Source: Diorhabda sublineata (Eukaryota; Arthropoda; Insecta; Coleoptera; Chrysomelidae). Taken from it: DNA of 64,000 bases. Positions 1-12,309 of this stretch are shown here, piece after piece. How positions within the stretch are numbered: position 1 is the stretch's first letter; each line of letters starts with the position of its first letter. Under the pieces are notes generated by a model. The model ran no database searches. It was not told the DNA's origin and worked only from the letters and a program-made list of their open reading frames with translations. The stretch spans positions 6,959,653-7,023,652 of the forward strand of contig NC_079478.1 in the NCBI RefSeq assembly GCF_026230105.1, written 5' to 3'. The position numbers were made by a program, and so were the translations under genes.

Positions 1-787
1 ACAAAAAAATAGCACAAAAACATTGGAGAATAATATAATTATTTGTCAACGTAATTTCCTTTTAACTCCATACAATTTTCTACGCAATATCCTTTTTATA
101 ACAAGAATCGTTAAGCACCTCAAAGTAGCCATTAACTGCCGACATCCTCTCTTCATTATTGGGGATGCATAGGTAGGAAGACAAACTTCAATTCACTAAT
201 TTTGGCCATTGCAATAACGGATATGTGAGCTCGTACATTGTTTTGATGAAGCAACTCTTTCTTCTTAGCCAAATGCGGCCGTCTTTGCTTGATTTCTTCA
301 CTCAAACGTTGTATTAAATAATAATACTCATAGTTTTTCCTTTTTCAATGAAGTCAATATAAATTATCTCTCGCACATCCCAAAAAACCGATGCTTTAAC
401 CTTGCCTACAGTTGTTACGGACTTTCCTTCCTTTGTAGCCGGTTCTCCCTTTCTAGTCCAATGTTTTGATTATTCTTTTGTTTCGGGTGTAAACTGATGG
501 ACCCACGTTTCATCTATGGTTAGCTTTATTTCTATGAAACATTGCCAAACACTCGATGGAAACATACCATGATGTTTTTATTCCATTGTAAGTAAACGCG
601 TCACCCATCTTGCTCACAGCTTTCTCATGTCCAAGTTTTCAGTTACTATGCAATGTCTAATATGTCTGCCAGCTCGCGCACTTTCAATCGATGATCATTC
701 AGTACAGTTTTTTAAATTTTCTTCAATAATTCATCGTCACAATATTTTACTGTTTATAACGAAGAGCCAGTCCCACCTAGAGTAGAA
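1..787 (-). pseudogene. mariner (D,D34D) transposase relic, nearly to its C-terminus
   Basis: Reading the minus strand gives mariner transposase blocks in order. A helix-turn-helix segment (VLNDHRLKVRELADIL, about 655-715) comes first, then a remnant of the first catalytic block (ETWVHQFTPETKE, about 480-520). The core follows (VKASVFWDVREIIYIDFIEK, about 345-405), then a KKKELLHQNNVRAH block where the second catalytic Asp is Asn (about 245-275). The C-terminal ELKGNYVDK lies near 40-65. Several stops and frame changes break it, and the usual SPDLAPSDY block near 160 is damaged. The element runs into the left window edge, so its 3' inverted repeat is not visible. The family cuts and pastes DNA at TA sites; this copy cannot encode an active enzyme. 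Confidence 0.85.
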
Positions 788-792
788 TCTAG

Positions 793-1056
793 TTCAGCTT
801 TTATATTGGTTGGGCTAAGACTTTTCAAACAAATGTATTATTTCACATATTGATGACCAATTCTTCCAATGTTTACAAATTAAATATACGTTTACTATTG
901 ATGGTTGCCGAACAATTATTAATTAACGTGGCATCTTCAGAATTGAAAAATATGCTGGATAGATTGTGTACTTTCTACACTGATATGGTCAGGTTCTTCT
1001 GGGACCATCTTCGTAAAGACAGACAAGAACCTATTACCATAGAAAATCTATTGAAG
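793..1056 (+). CDS. Exon-like open frame of unknown function
   Basis: A frame stays open from 793, just after a TAG at 790-792, and ends in phase 0 at 1056 with TTGAAG followed by GTAACA, a good insect splice donor. The last 69 codons (from 850) carry balanced hydrophobic and charged residues, for example MLDRLCTFYTDMVRFFWDHL, and are less AT-biased than the flanks. This is unlike most ORFs nearby. The acceptor is unclear: AG dinucleotides at 796-797 and 818-819 are possible but lack strong pyrimidine tracts. I do not recognise a domain. It could be a genuine internal exon of a host gene on the plus strand, or a chance ORF beside the mariner relic. Confidence 0.35.
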
Positions 1057-4000
1057 GTAACAATCTAACTAAAAATAATTTACGAATACTACCAGTAATC
1101 TTGTCGCATGCAGATTCTTTATGCGGAGGACGAAACTCATATAAATATTCTCTTGTAGGGCGAGAGATTAAGAAACTCCAGAGCATCTAGTTTGAGACAA
1201 AAGATGAAGATCTTTGACAACTAGTATCATCTCATATACTGAATTTCTGAAAGGAGTGGTATTAGCAAATAAGCTATGAATATTGAGCATCCCAAGAAAA
1301 GGAAACTACACAGTCTTTTTTGTCACAATGACAGTTTGAATCATATTATACACATATCTCTCTGTAAAATGCTTTATTTGCGTATATAGAGACTTAGACT
1401 CTGAAGTAAGATCACTAAGATTGGTTCCCCTCTGCTGAGGGGTGTCAATCTAAAAAATTGTTCTATTTATTTTGGCAATAGACACAAGGAATAATAAATT
1501 CCTTCATTACTATAATATGATTTACAATCTTGTAGTAGTTCAGGAAAATTTTGAGAATATTGTAGAAATCCTGTATAACAATTTTATTATACTTATACAA
1601 AAGCATCTAAAAATAATATATTCAGACTAGTAGATTACAGAACTTTGGAATCATACAAATTCGGCGGCTTTCAAAAGAGCAGGCAATTTCAAACCCTTTG
1701 TATGCTAATTAACTATATTCCGACAAGAAATGTCTTCATGAATTGAGCCAAACTCACATTTTACGACTATTTTAGGATGATAGAAGGCACAATTAAAATG
1801 TTCCTAGAGATATGTCTTTGTATTCGGGGGGTTTAATTTTGTTGAGTTCATTGTTTCAATTTTCTACCAAAGACAGATTGAAGTATTACGAGAAAAATCA
1901 TTTTTTCACATTTGTATCTTTTAGAGGCTGAGATATGCCAAAGTGATGATATTATCATCATAAAAAAAGTTTGTGATCCCTTTGATTCACGTGGCATCAT
2001 AATGTCCAAATGTTACCTGTCATGTTTCTACTGTATCAATGTGTCCAATTACACTTTTTTAGTTCATCTCAAGGATTGGTTACTGAAAGATTTTCGGAAA
2101 CTATGATTGGGTTAACCTGATTATGATCTGAATGTTTGGAAACTAATCCGGGTTGTTCTGAAACTGACCGAGTTAATCGAGTCTTTCTTACATCGCTGTT
2201 TACTATTAGTTCTCATGAGCAGAATATATTATACAACTGAACAAATATCATGTAAGAATTGACGAACAAAAAATTGATAAAAACCAAAAGATCTTGTTTT
2301 AAATTTGAATTTTCCACCGAAAACTGAAAGGAACGTTCAGAAACTGTTATCAAAATCTCGTTCTGGGTAAGGATACGCAATAAGCTGATTGCCGATCTAC
2401 CCGAATCTGGGTTACAGTTTCTGAAAAGTCCTCAAGTAGTGCCAACTTTCAATAATACTTGGCATTGAATTCATTCTACTACTAGATGAGAAAATGAAGG
2501 ACTGTGAATTAATTAAGTCTCTAATAACGCTCAAACATTTCATTAATCTAAGAGTTTTTATCAATAAATGAATGAAAAAATAATTGTTAAGAAAAAATGC
2601 AGATGCAAAAGCAGTTAGTTTACTATATTTACTTGAATGAATTATCAAAAACTATTAAAATTTGAAAAAATTAGTAATAAAGTCCTACAAACTTATTAGA
2701 AGACTTTATTGTTAATCAAATATTTTGCATCATCCTAAGTAAATCAATCTCTTATTTATAACTAAACAAACTAAACGTGTATACGTATAAATTATTGGAA
2801 TGATGCTATGATTCACGTGTTAATATATACTAACATCTTTACTAGCTACGCTATACTATCGATTCATAATAAATCTTATCAAGAATCATAACTGAAAAAA
2901 CTATGTTGCCAGTACATTAAAATGCCAATTAATTTGATATAAAATTGGTACGATCAATTTTTAAATAACACATTATAATTTAACATAAATAGCCCGCAAT
3001 AAATTATATGAAATTTGACATAAACATTCATAAAAGTCAGCATACGACGTAAGAGACAATTTTCTGACAATAATTTAATATTGAGGTATACAAAGATACC
3101 AAAAAATCGACTAGAAACGTTGAATGTTGCAGTTTAAGCCCTAAAGGAGTTTTTGGATGGTTCAATACTCTAAATATCATCAATCAATAAGCAAATACAG
3201 ATTAATAGAAAAGTTAGACGGGCTATAGAGTAGTTCACCATAAACTTACGCTTGATGTGATAAAATAGTTTCAGAGTGATTTGGGATTTCCATTTCAATC
3301 TGAGTCAATTCAATCTTGGAAGTTTTATAAAGTTCTAACCTCATGAAACTTTTTCGCATTCATTCTTTTCAATATATATACAAAATGTTTCACGCGAAAT
3401 AGCTGAAGCAAATATTGTTTCAATTTTTTCGTTACCCAACTTAGTGGTCAATTTTCGAACACAATGCACAAGAAAATTGAGAAAAGATATTGGCCATTTA
3501 AAAAAGATTCGTTTTCCTTTGTCAAATGTAAAAGGCTTGATATCAAATCACAAGAATATGTATTTGTGCAGAAAATTCAATTTTCCCGTGGAAATTATAG
3601 TTCTTTCAATAATTAATTTTTATGACTGAAGTTAAGGAAAATAAAATATCAGGTATAAAAATTTTATCGGTTTTAAGTAAAAGACTTAAGTTTTAAAATG
3701 CGTTAAAAGACAAAATTAAAATCAGAATTGTGTAACAAGATGGAGGATTTACTAACAAACAAAAAAATAATGGATCAAAGGTGTATCAAAGAATTTATTA
3801 ACATGATCAAAATGATTGTCAGAGACAAACAAAAATTTAACAATATTTTTGCTCCACATTCACTTATATGATTGAAATAATTATAATAAGTAAAATTTGT
3901 TAAGATTAATCAAAAATGCTAATTCAGAGAATGTGTTATATAAATCAATAATAAAATAATAAGCTGCGATGTGACAATATAATTGATAAGGAAGAGATAA

Positions 4001-4632
4001 TTCGAATGGATTATCTAGTAAAAGCACTTGTAGAAGAACTGAGATAATTATTATACAAGGTGTCGAATTGAAAATGTAACACCCTCTTTATTATTGCCTC
4101 AAAATTCACAAAGCCGCCCGACATTTAGTTTCGAAGGGGACTTGTAAGCTTTTCTCCAACTAAATTACGTAAATACTTTACACTGGGGCGGATTTTTCCG
4201 CTAAAATCTTGAATATAAAATAGACAGAAATCTTATTTTGAAAGCCATTTGAATGCGTTCAAAAAAACACTACAGATTAGACCATTTGTTAGAAACTTGG
4301 TAAATTTGGTTACAACTGTAAGTTTTGGATGGCAAAAACATTCATTACATTATTTGATGTATTGAACTGAGGTCAATAAATTTTATTCATCACACGTAAA
4401 ACATAAAAGGATCTAAGAAGTGAAAATTTGAAAGGAGAAGTATTATTATATATAATATCATTCAAGATACCATGCAAACAATCATTCATTACTAACAAAA
4501 CAAATAATCTATTGTGGATTCATGTAAATTTTCTCCAAAATTTTCGCTATTGGAGCGATGAAAATTCACAACTTGCTAGTAAAGATCCCTCGCAGTATCT
4601 AAAGAAAATGAAAGTTTCTAATTCTAATTAAC
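1057..4632. other. AT-rich DNA with no recognisable gene
   Basis: Several ORFs of 60-78 codons occur (1912-2106, 2412-2648 minus, 3444-3629), but their translations are low in complexity and match no family I know. A change to higher GC near 4100-4200 has no readable frame. I see no repeat boundary. Confidence 0.5.
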
Positions 4633-4647
4633 TTAACCTAACCTAAC
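4633..4647 (-). repeat. Short TTAGG-like interstitial repeat
   Basis: The plus strand reads TTAACCTAACCTAAC, which is about two and a half units of the arthropod telomeric pentamer on the minus strand. Such short tracts are common in insect genomes and do not imply a chromosome end. Confidence 0.6.
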
Positions 4648-4649
4648 GT

Positions 4650-6783
4650 TTCTGCAACAAATGATATACCAATGGATATTAACTGGCTCAGAAAATCCAA
4701 TTAATTTGTCTTATGATTTTGCAAGATCTTATTTACTTGCAATAATAGAGAGCTCGATAACATTTTGTTCTACTAGTACTAGACGGTTTCTAATAGATAT
4801 AATCTTGGTATATGGATTAGTCAAAGAGAATGGCCACCAAGATCACCCGATATGCCACTGGATTTATTCACATCCCAGGGCATCCAACATCACTTGTCAC
4901 ACAGATCCTCGAATTTGATTTAAAGAGAATAACAACAACTACGCATTATTGTATTTAAATATTCTCAAAAACTAAATTAATCTCAATGAAAAAATTTGAT
5001 ACATTGAATAAAGCTCGAAGTTTAACTTGTTTCCCCCGAAAAGACAGAAGAAGTATTTGTATATATGAAAATGTATTGGTTAAACCCCGTTCTAATCAAA
5101 ATATTTTTATTTGTGTGACCCCCCGTGAGAATTGATATAATTTAATTGAAAATCAGCTTATAACATAGTCCACTCAAAAATAAGAATGACGTGGTTATGT
5201 ATTGGTTATTTAGTTATCGTCGCCGAAATATAGACGGTGGTACGTTTTCCAATTAACGCTTTGTATATCACATCTTCGGGTCATCAAAAGCAGCATAACA
5301 AGAGGAATAAATAAACTGTAATATAATCAGTAGATGTCATAGATGGAGGAAAATATTTATACAGGGAAAGAAAATATTCAATAAGGATTTTATTGTGATT
5401 TTATAAATTATAATGAGAGTTTTTATAAATTTCAGTCTTGATAATGGAAGAACGGAAAGTAATACATTTTTTAAGATTGATGATAAACAAAAAGATTGCG
5501 GTAAGTTAAATGACAGGAAATAATAGGAAAAAATTAATTGAAAGAATATATTTACCTAGAATAATCTAGTATAGGTCAAAAATCAAAGAGATTATTTTTA
5601 TAAATCGATAGCTTACAAAACCTCGAACAATAATGGAAAAATGTAGAAGCGCTCAAAAATAAATATCTGATATATTAGTATATAGTTGTTGAGTGAATCA
5701 ATGTTAATAACCATCCAGAACCACCAAACCTTTCTATGCTAGAATAAGATCATATCTAAGCAAATTAAATTTATTCCTTGTTGAATGCCTTCTCCGACTC
5801 CACCATGAACAATAGAAAGCATAAAATTCATCGCCCAACTCGCTTCATTCCACAAACATCATACCAACCATATGCTAATCAAATATTTTATAGTAACATA
5901 CTCGATGAATACAAAAGTATGTACATATTTACACAGACTTATCCAAATCTCAAGATGGTACCATCACACCATCTTCAAAATATATGCATATGCACCTCAT
6001 ACAAAGGTGATTAGGTTTACAGATTCCCTTAGCTTAATCTTAAACTCTTCACACCACAAATTCCTTGGCAATCATAAATCAAGCAGCAACTCCAATACAT
6101 AAAAGATAACGAAAAAAAAAATGATTGGTTGGATCCGCTCACGACCCTGGAATAAAAGGAATCGAAGAGGTAGACTTTGTCACTAAAGAATGTGTGAATG
6201 GGAAAACAAATGCTCAACGTCCACACACAAGCTTCTTGAAGAGAAAGACTCCGTGAAACCATGGTAAGTGCTACCGAAAAATCGTATTGATGACGCTGCT
6301 TATTTCATTATAAATCTGAACCTAAATGTGACAACTGCAATTACAAATGGACTATACAACACGTAATCGCAGAGTTTCCATTTTTTAACACAGAAATTAT
6401 ACCATGAACAAAACCTGAAATTTTGGGACTTAAATACAATATTTATAACCTCCAAATTTACTTCAGACAGATCTCGAACATAAACTTAATTTAAATAATA
6501 TCTGCAGAAAAAATACTAACATTTAACTAATAACTAGTATATGGTTAATGTGAATTTTGTAATGAAAAAAAATATATATATATATATGAATAACCCAGTT
6601 TTTTCATCAATATATCCATCCATTAAAATACTATAAAATAACGTCCCTAAATATTGCACTTTAAATTGTGTACAATTATCTCTTTAATATGCGCTCCTTG
6701 GTAAGGACGGACGTCTAGATTTGTTTCTACTCGGTTATGGGAAAATATTAATATACGTCACTAGATCTTACTTGGAAAAATAA
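4650..6783. other. AT-rich DNA with no recognisable gene
   Basis: Short ORFs at 4661-4918 and 5778-6102 have no familiar motif. A CCATG|GTAAGTGC string near 6259-6270 resembles a splice donor on the plus strand, but no convincing coding frame leads into it. A short (TA)n tract lies at about 6570-6587. Confidence 0.45.
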
Positions 6784-7104
6784 CTAAAAAGATATCTGAG
6801 CCGGTACATTATCATTATACAAATGCATAAATTGTTTGAAAGAACCCGGAGGCTCTTCACGTTTGTTTGCGTACGAACGTTTATAACTCAAAGTTAATTT
6901 TTCTCGTGAGCCATACGCCAGGTTATTAAGTTTTAAAACTTTATCAGTTGTTGTAATAGACACTATTCTTGTGACAAAAAATTCAATGTTAGAATATTGG
7001 ATACATGATAAATACCAACCGTATCTGTGGTAACCTAAGATAATTATACGCACTTTTGACCTTAAATCAGTATAATATATGTAACTTACATTGAAAACGC
7101 TCAC
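6784..7104 (-). CDS. 106-codon ORF, unrecognised
   Basis: This is one of the longer frames in the left part of the window. The C-terminal third is mixed and polar (REKLTLSYKRSYANKREEP, then PPGSFKQFMHLYNDN), while the N-terminal part is rich in Tyr, Ile and Val. Just after its start, near 7080-7095 on the minus strand, it contains AATGTAAGTTAC, which would act as a splice donor, so part of the frame may be intronic. A CpG-dense patch lies about 230 bases upstream on this strand. No domain is recognised. It may be a chance ORF. Confidence 0.2.
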   Translation of the reverse strand: MSVFNVSYIYYTDLRSKVRIIILGYHRYGWYLSCIQYSNIEFFVTRIVSITTTDKVLKLNNLAYGSREKLTLSYKRSYANKREEPPGSFKQFMHLYNDNVPAQISF

Positions 7105-7337
7105 CTAAATACGTTTGTATTTATGATTTATGTTATCAACAAGTGATAATCCACTAACACGATATTTCTGTCACCAAACGGCTTTTTTGCGTTATTCAAT
7201 CACAATATCACTAAAAACACAACCAAAGTTCAATTAATTTCAGTTAGTATCAATTTCTAAAGAATATTTATCTTCCAATCAAACTATGAAAATTTAATTT
7301 TAAATAGGAAATTTTTCGAATTATACTTTTTTCTACC

Positions 7338-7482
7338 TTTTTGAGTCGACGCTCTACGGGAAATGTAGGGAAAGTCGCGTTGGCGTTGAAATCATGCTCG
7401 CTACACGAATGCCGGCAATCAACTGTTTTATGATGGTGCGCTACTGTGCGTTGTTATCACGACCTCCTGCGCAATTTTGAAG
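7338..7482. promoter_or_regulatory. CpG-dense patch, possible promoter or 5' exon
   Basis: About a dozen CpG dinucleotides fall within roughly 150 bases (GTCGACG, GTCGCG, GCGTTG, GCCGGC, GTGCGC and others), in DNA that is otherwise poor in CpG and very AT-rich. Neither strand has a long open frame through it. AAAAAG|GTAGAA on the minus strand, at its left edge, could be a weak donor. It could be a promoter-proximal region or non-coding first exon of a minus-strand transcript, or a transposon remnant. Confidence 0.25.
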
Positions 7483-7499
7483 TTTCGATGCAAATTCTG

Positions 7500-8710
7500 A
7501 GACATTAAGACGAATTAATCCACTTAATTTGGAAAAATTATTCCATAATTTCATAAATTATTGAAGGGAGAGAATATTTTCTCAGCTTCACTTGTAGCGG
7601 AATTTTCTTTTCCATAAGTGTCCTTTCAACTATAATCAGATACAGCGATCGAATTTAGTAGCTATTAGGAAGTTTGATCAAACTCAATTTTTTGTTCGAA
7701 TGTCACTATTACTTGTTGGTATAGGAAAGAGAAACATTTTATTGTACATTTTTCTATAAATAATTCTAGGGAATCTTAAAAAATATCAGTGCAGAATATA
7801 ACTGCGCTTACAAGCAGTATTGGAATCAGAATAGTGGATGATTAAGAAATGAATAAATAGCAAGAGTATTCCAAAGACGATAATTGCATCAAAAAAAGAC
7901 CAATAAATGATAATAAAGAAAATGAATGAATTTTTTTGAGCAACTCAACCCTTAAACTGGCAATATATTAACCAATGACTTTTTATCTTGTTTTCATGAT
8001 TTCCTATCACATAGACCTCAAGTGTGATGTCAGAAAAAAACTTTTTTCATTTTTGAACCATATATTCTAATAAGTTATCATACTCGTATATGATACCTTG
8101 CCGGTTTAGGGGGCACTGAGATTTATAGTTATTTAGCAAAAACTAGAATTTAGCTGAAATCACATCTTTTGTTTCCTTTTTTCACATTTAGATAGTATTT
8201 TTATTTTTATTCCAAATTACCATACAAAGATGACATATGCTTTTTATCGGTTCAAAATAAATTGGAATCATTTTTGCGTAAGCCATTGAATTTAGATAGT
8301 GATTAGTTTTGATTGATTTTGTTATATATATATATTTTTTTAATAATGGTAAAACAAGACCATTTAATCATATCAGTTAGATGAGAGCAATAAATCAAGA
8401 CAAAAACGCATCTTAGCTCAAAATAATTTTATTAAAAATAATAATTTATGTATATAATAATACACAAAATAATATAATAAATATCAATAAACAATTTATT
8501 AATAATTTATTTATCAAAAGCGTATTAATTTTGTTCAAAAAAAGTCATTTTAACTTTTACCAGGCAAACAAAATGCATTTTCTGCAACAGAAAATCAGTT
8601 ATCGGGATTTTTCCTTTCCATAATTGCATTCTATACAGTATTATGAAACTAAGACAATTTACCGCATTCCAAAAAACACTATATTGTTTATAAATTAGAA
8701 AAAAACAACT
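7500..8710. other. AT-rich DNA with no recognisable gene
   Basis: Mostly poly-A, poly-T and TA-rich sequence, with a (TA)n/(T)n stretch near 8321-8342. I found no family motif in any frame. Confidence 0.5.
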
Positions 8711-8713
8711 TAC

Positions 8714-8734
8714 ATTTTTAGGATGAGGAGCCAT
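8714..8734 (-). CDS. Possible first coding exon: start codon then splice donor
   Basis: On the minus strand GTGAAATGG gives an ATG in good context at 8734. The seven codons MAPHPKN follow, and then AAAAAT|GTAAGTTG, a near-consensus splice donor with the intron beginning at 8713. Upstream, from 8735 to about 8800, is a short leader. The frame continues to 8525 if unspliced, but that part is low-complexity and looks intronic. The downstream exon was not found, so the gene is not identified. Confidence 0.25.
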
Positions 8735-9039
8735 TTCACTGATGAGATGTGAGCTATTGAAGGTTTTTGTTTTTTTGTTGATAAATATTGTTATAACTTT
8801 CGTTGGACGTTAAGTAGTGTGACCAACACATACACAATTAAATTCCCTTGCCCTTAAAAAAAGAACCAGGTCCAAAGGTTTACTGCCGATTTTTGAAAAA
8901 ATTATTGAACAGATAGTATCATATGTTTAAGCGTTAAAAATACACCAATTCAAAAAATAGGACATTTTTAATCCATCCCAAAATATACTCAGTATTGATA
9001 AAAATGAGTATATTTACACTACAAATTATTACTTATTTT

Positions 9040-9490
9040 TCCCATTATTCCTTTGTCCTGATTTCTTCTCCTTCTCAACCTTCTTCAATGACCCCTTTTG
9101 TAGATTCATTTTCAGAACTTTTTGATATGCCTCAACCATCTCTATCTATTTATGCAACTCACTGATGATGGGTATTTATTAAATTTTTTAATACCTGTTT
9201 ATTTCTTCTTCTTCAAAGTCTTCAATTTGTTCTTATTCCCTCAAAGATCTTACACCACATCTTCCTCTCCTATGAAGTTAGTTTTCTTTTTTTTGCATTC
9301 AATATTCTCCCTTATATCAATATTAATGGTATTATTGACTTTCCTAACGATCCCACGGCTTCACTTCCTTTCGCTGTTCTTTCATCCATTTCTATCCGTT
9401 CTTCATTTTTATTTGTCTGTGCTACTCCTATGTACTGAAATTACAAACTGTAATTTTTTTATATTCTCATCACACACCACATTCTGACTA
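9040..9490. other. Strand-asymmetric pyrimidine-rich tract
   Basis: The plus strand is markedly T+C rich for about 450 bases, which produces the 121-codon ORF at 9122-9487 made largely of Phe, Leu and Ser. I regard that ORF as a composition artefact. The purine-rich minus strand gives Lys/Glu-rich frames broken by stops. Confidence 0.5.
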
Positions 9491-10389
9491 AAACCATAAA
9501 TTTTATTTTCTCCTGGTTGACAACGAATATATCTCGAAATAGTTATACACTTATACCTCTCATAAAATACTAGTTTATCAAATCTAGCTCGTATCAATTG
9601 TGGTTGGTCGTTAATATATGATTTCCACTGTATTTAAACCTATATAATCCAAATTGACTCATAAATTATCATTAATTCCATCACATTTTATCATTTAGAC
9701 AAAATAATGGAAAGTGAGTGTCGTTCGTGACCAACAGAAGTCACTGAAATAAATTTATAGGAGACTGGTACGTGGTTATAAAGATTGAGCAATGTGTAGT
9801 AGTGCTTTGCCTATTTTTGAAAATTAATAAAAGATCGGCAACCTTGCTTATTAACGAATTTATTGATGAAGTTAGGAATTACATCGCTTAATTGGCTATG
9901 GCAGGTTCGCTCGTTAGATAGACAACAGCATTATTTGGGAATCGTGGAATGAAACCAATGTTTTTGAACTGTATTTTCACCAAGACTGATTCCTGGTGTC
10001 TCAGCTACGGTCCTAGAATAAATCGACAGATATTTGAATCCTGTATTAACTTCTAGAGAAGATTAGGGCCGGGTAGTACTCCACGAAGCAAAATAAAATT
10101 GCTGGGCCTTTACACAACCAATATCGTAAAACAGTTCCAAATCAAAAAGACAGTGGTGGAATTCAAACAGTCACCATATTACAAATTAACCTTGCAAAGT
10201 CTTACAGCAGATCTCAAATGTGAAGAATCACAATTTTCTCTAATGGCACTAAAATATTTCTCTTTATTATTCCATATACGTTGATCTTACTAATCACTCA
10301 AGTCCAATTCCATTTAAAGTTGGATTAAAAGTACCAATTTTTTATGCATAGCATAATGAACGTAGACAACCCAATGATGGATCAATAAA

Positions 10390-11060
10390 GATCTTCATTG
10401 AGCTCGAAGTGTATCTTTATGGGATACAGATGCTTCGAAGCAACAACAAGAGGTAGAGTGGGCATTTTTGGACCAAAATGTGAGCAGATATAAGCAATGA
10501 GAAAATCACTCACTATTTTTTGGCTAGAGCTGCTAGCAATATACATATGTGCTCTCTGATAGCCAAGCGGCGTTGGAGAGCCTGGAGGTTATTGAGTGCA
10601 CGTTCAAGCTAGAGTGCAAACAAACTCTGAACGCAGCTTACCACATCAAAGTAACATCAATGTGTCTACCAGTCCACTAGGGTATACCACGAAATGAAAA
10701 AGCAAGCAGCCTTGCCAATAACAACCTGAACGGATAGCTAAGTAATCAAATGGTGTCTTACCGAAGGAATAATTCAGGCCTAAGATACTCCAAACGATTC
10801 ATAACAAAATCAGCTAAGAAGTATGAGAAACTTCTCGAGGTGTCCAGAAAAAATAATGAACTGGTGGCCCGTCTTCACTGCCCCATTAAATATCACCTTA
10901 AGACGATTGGAATGACAGAGAATAGCTGCAGATTTTGTGAACAGGCATCTACAACTCAAGTACATCTTAGGACCAGTACTAACACATAAAAACTTCGGAG
11001 AAATAGTCTCCTTTTGGTGGAGTAGATATGGAGTCTTATACAATATATTTCTTGTCATAG
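10390..11060 (+). pseudogene. Non-LTR retrotransposon RNase H and C-terminal tail
   Basis: Plus-strand frames give LSDSQAALESLEVIE (about 10555-10600), the RNase H segment after the catalytic Asp. About 25 codons later comes GIPRNEKAD with SLANNNLNG, corresponding to the family's GHxGIxGNExAD(x)LA motif. Downstream, LHCPIKYHLKTIGM and SCRFCEQ (about 10875-10945) match the zinc-knuckle-like tail after RNase H in Jockey/R1/I-type insect elements. Stops and frame changes are frequent. The reverse transcriptase is not present upstream, so this is a 5'-truncated, decayed copy. Confidence 0.75.
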
Positions 11061-11069
11061 GTAGCTTAC

Positions 11070-12305
11070 CAAGCAAACTACAATCTACTGATTTTCCATG
11101 AAGATAATTTGTGATTTGACATAATAGTAAGAGTCACTTCTTGCTGTTTGCATGACATTTCCGTATATCATAGAAAATAACATAAATAAAATCTAACCAA
11201 AAACTCTCCTGAGTTCTATTCAGGAGAACTTGACTAACGAATTAATATAATTATAGGAATAATACCTTGGAGGGCCTTGCGAATATAAATTGTGAGGAAA
11301 GGATCTATAATTCTTAATTTCATGTCAATGTGGAATCATATATTTTTTGGAAACAAAGATACGTGTCAAGTGAATATATTGGAGCTCTTGATATGAAATT
11401 ATCCAGCTACTATATTTGCATGAAAAAGTGCTATAAAAATTGTATATCTATTCTTTCTCTTTTATGTGTGTCTTTTTGCGGTACTTAACATTTATTTTTA
11501 GCAAATCATCCCCTAATGCATATAAAAACTATCCCTAAGCACGAACCAATCTTTCTTTCACCTTTCCTTAACTATTTTTAAATCGATAAGTGAACCAATT
11601 TCAATTAGTCCTACTGGATTGGGGGATGGAAATAATAGCGAAGGATATGGCGGAAGAAACCTGAATCTCCGTGAAGGTCATTGATAAGCAATTCTGTGAT
11701 TACAATTATTGAGATTCTTTTATCAATAACAATTTGGTCAAATAGAAATCGCTCATATTATTTGTTCAATTTACAAGTTAGATTTTGATCAAGAAGTTAT
11801 ACTCATTAATGTTTTCTATTTAAATGTCCACTTATTCTGACAATTTAATTATTCGAATGACCTTTAAATCTATCTCACTCTATATTACGTTTTATATCAA
11901 ACATTCTATATTTAAATATATTTTATTATCGATAAATTTTGAATATGTATGTATCCATATTTTCACGATACCGAATACAGAATGATTTCATTCATATTAT
12001 TCATTTATAATGAATGAAGTTGATTATATTTAAATAGATATTAAATGTAGTTCGAAACACCTTCACAGATAATTTATTTCGGACAGCAATTTGCAAATTC
12101 GATGGAAACGTTTTAAAGTTTTATTTGAAATGTTTCCGGTTGTTTACCGCTAACTGAATTTTAAGACGTGTTTATTTTGGATATATAAATGAGCAAATAG
12201 AGTACAGAATGATTCATGAGTGTGTCCTATTCATCGGTTCATTGACACAATATTTCAAATTTCACTCAATTCGGGAAAATATCAAAATGATATTTTTCAA
12301 TTAAT
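11070..12305. other. AT-rich DNA with no recognisable gene
   Basis: No ORF above background and no repeat boundary was seen. Confidence 0.5.
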
Positions 12306-12309
12306 TATT

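Noticed and set aside
9122..9487. 121-codon ORF on the plus strand
   Set aside because: Composition artefact of a T+C-rich strand; Phe/Leu/Ser-rich with no motif.
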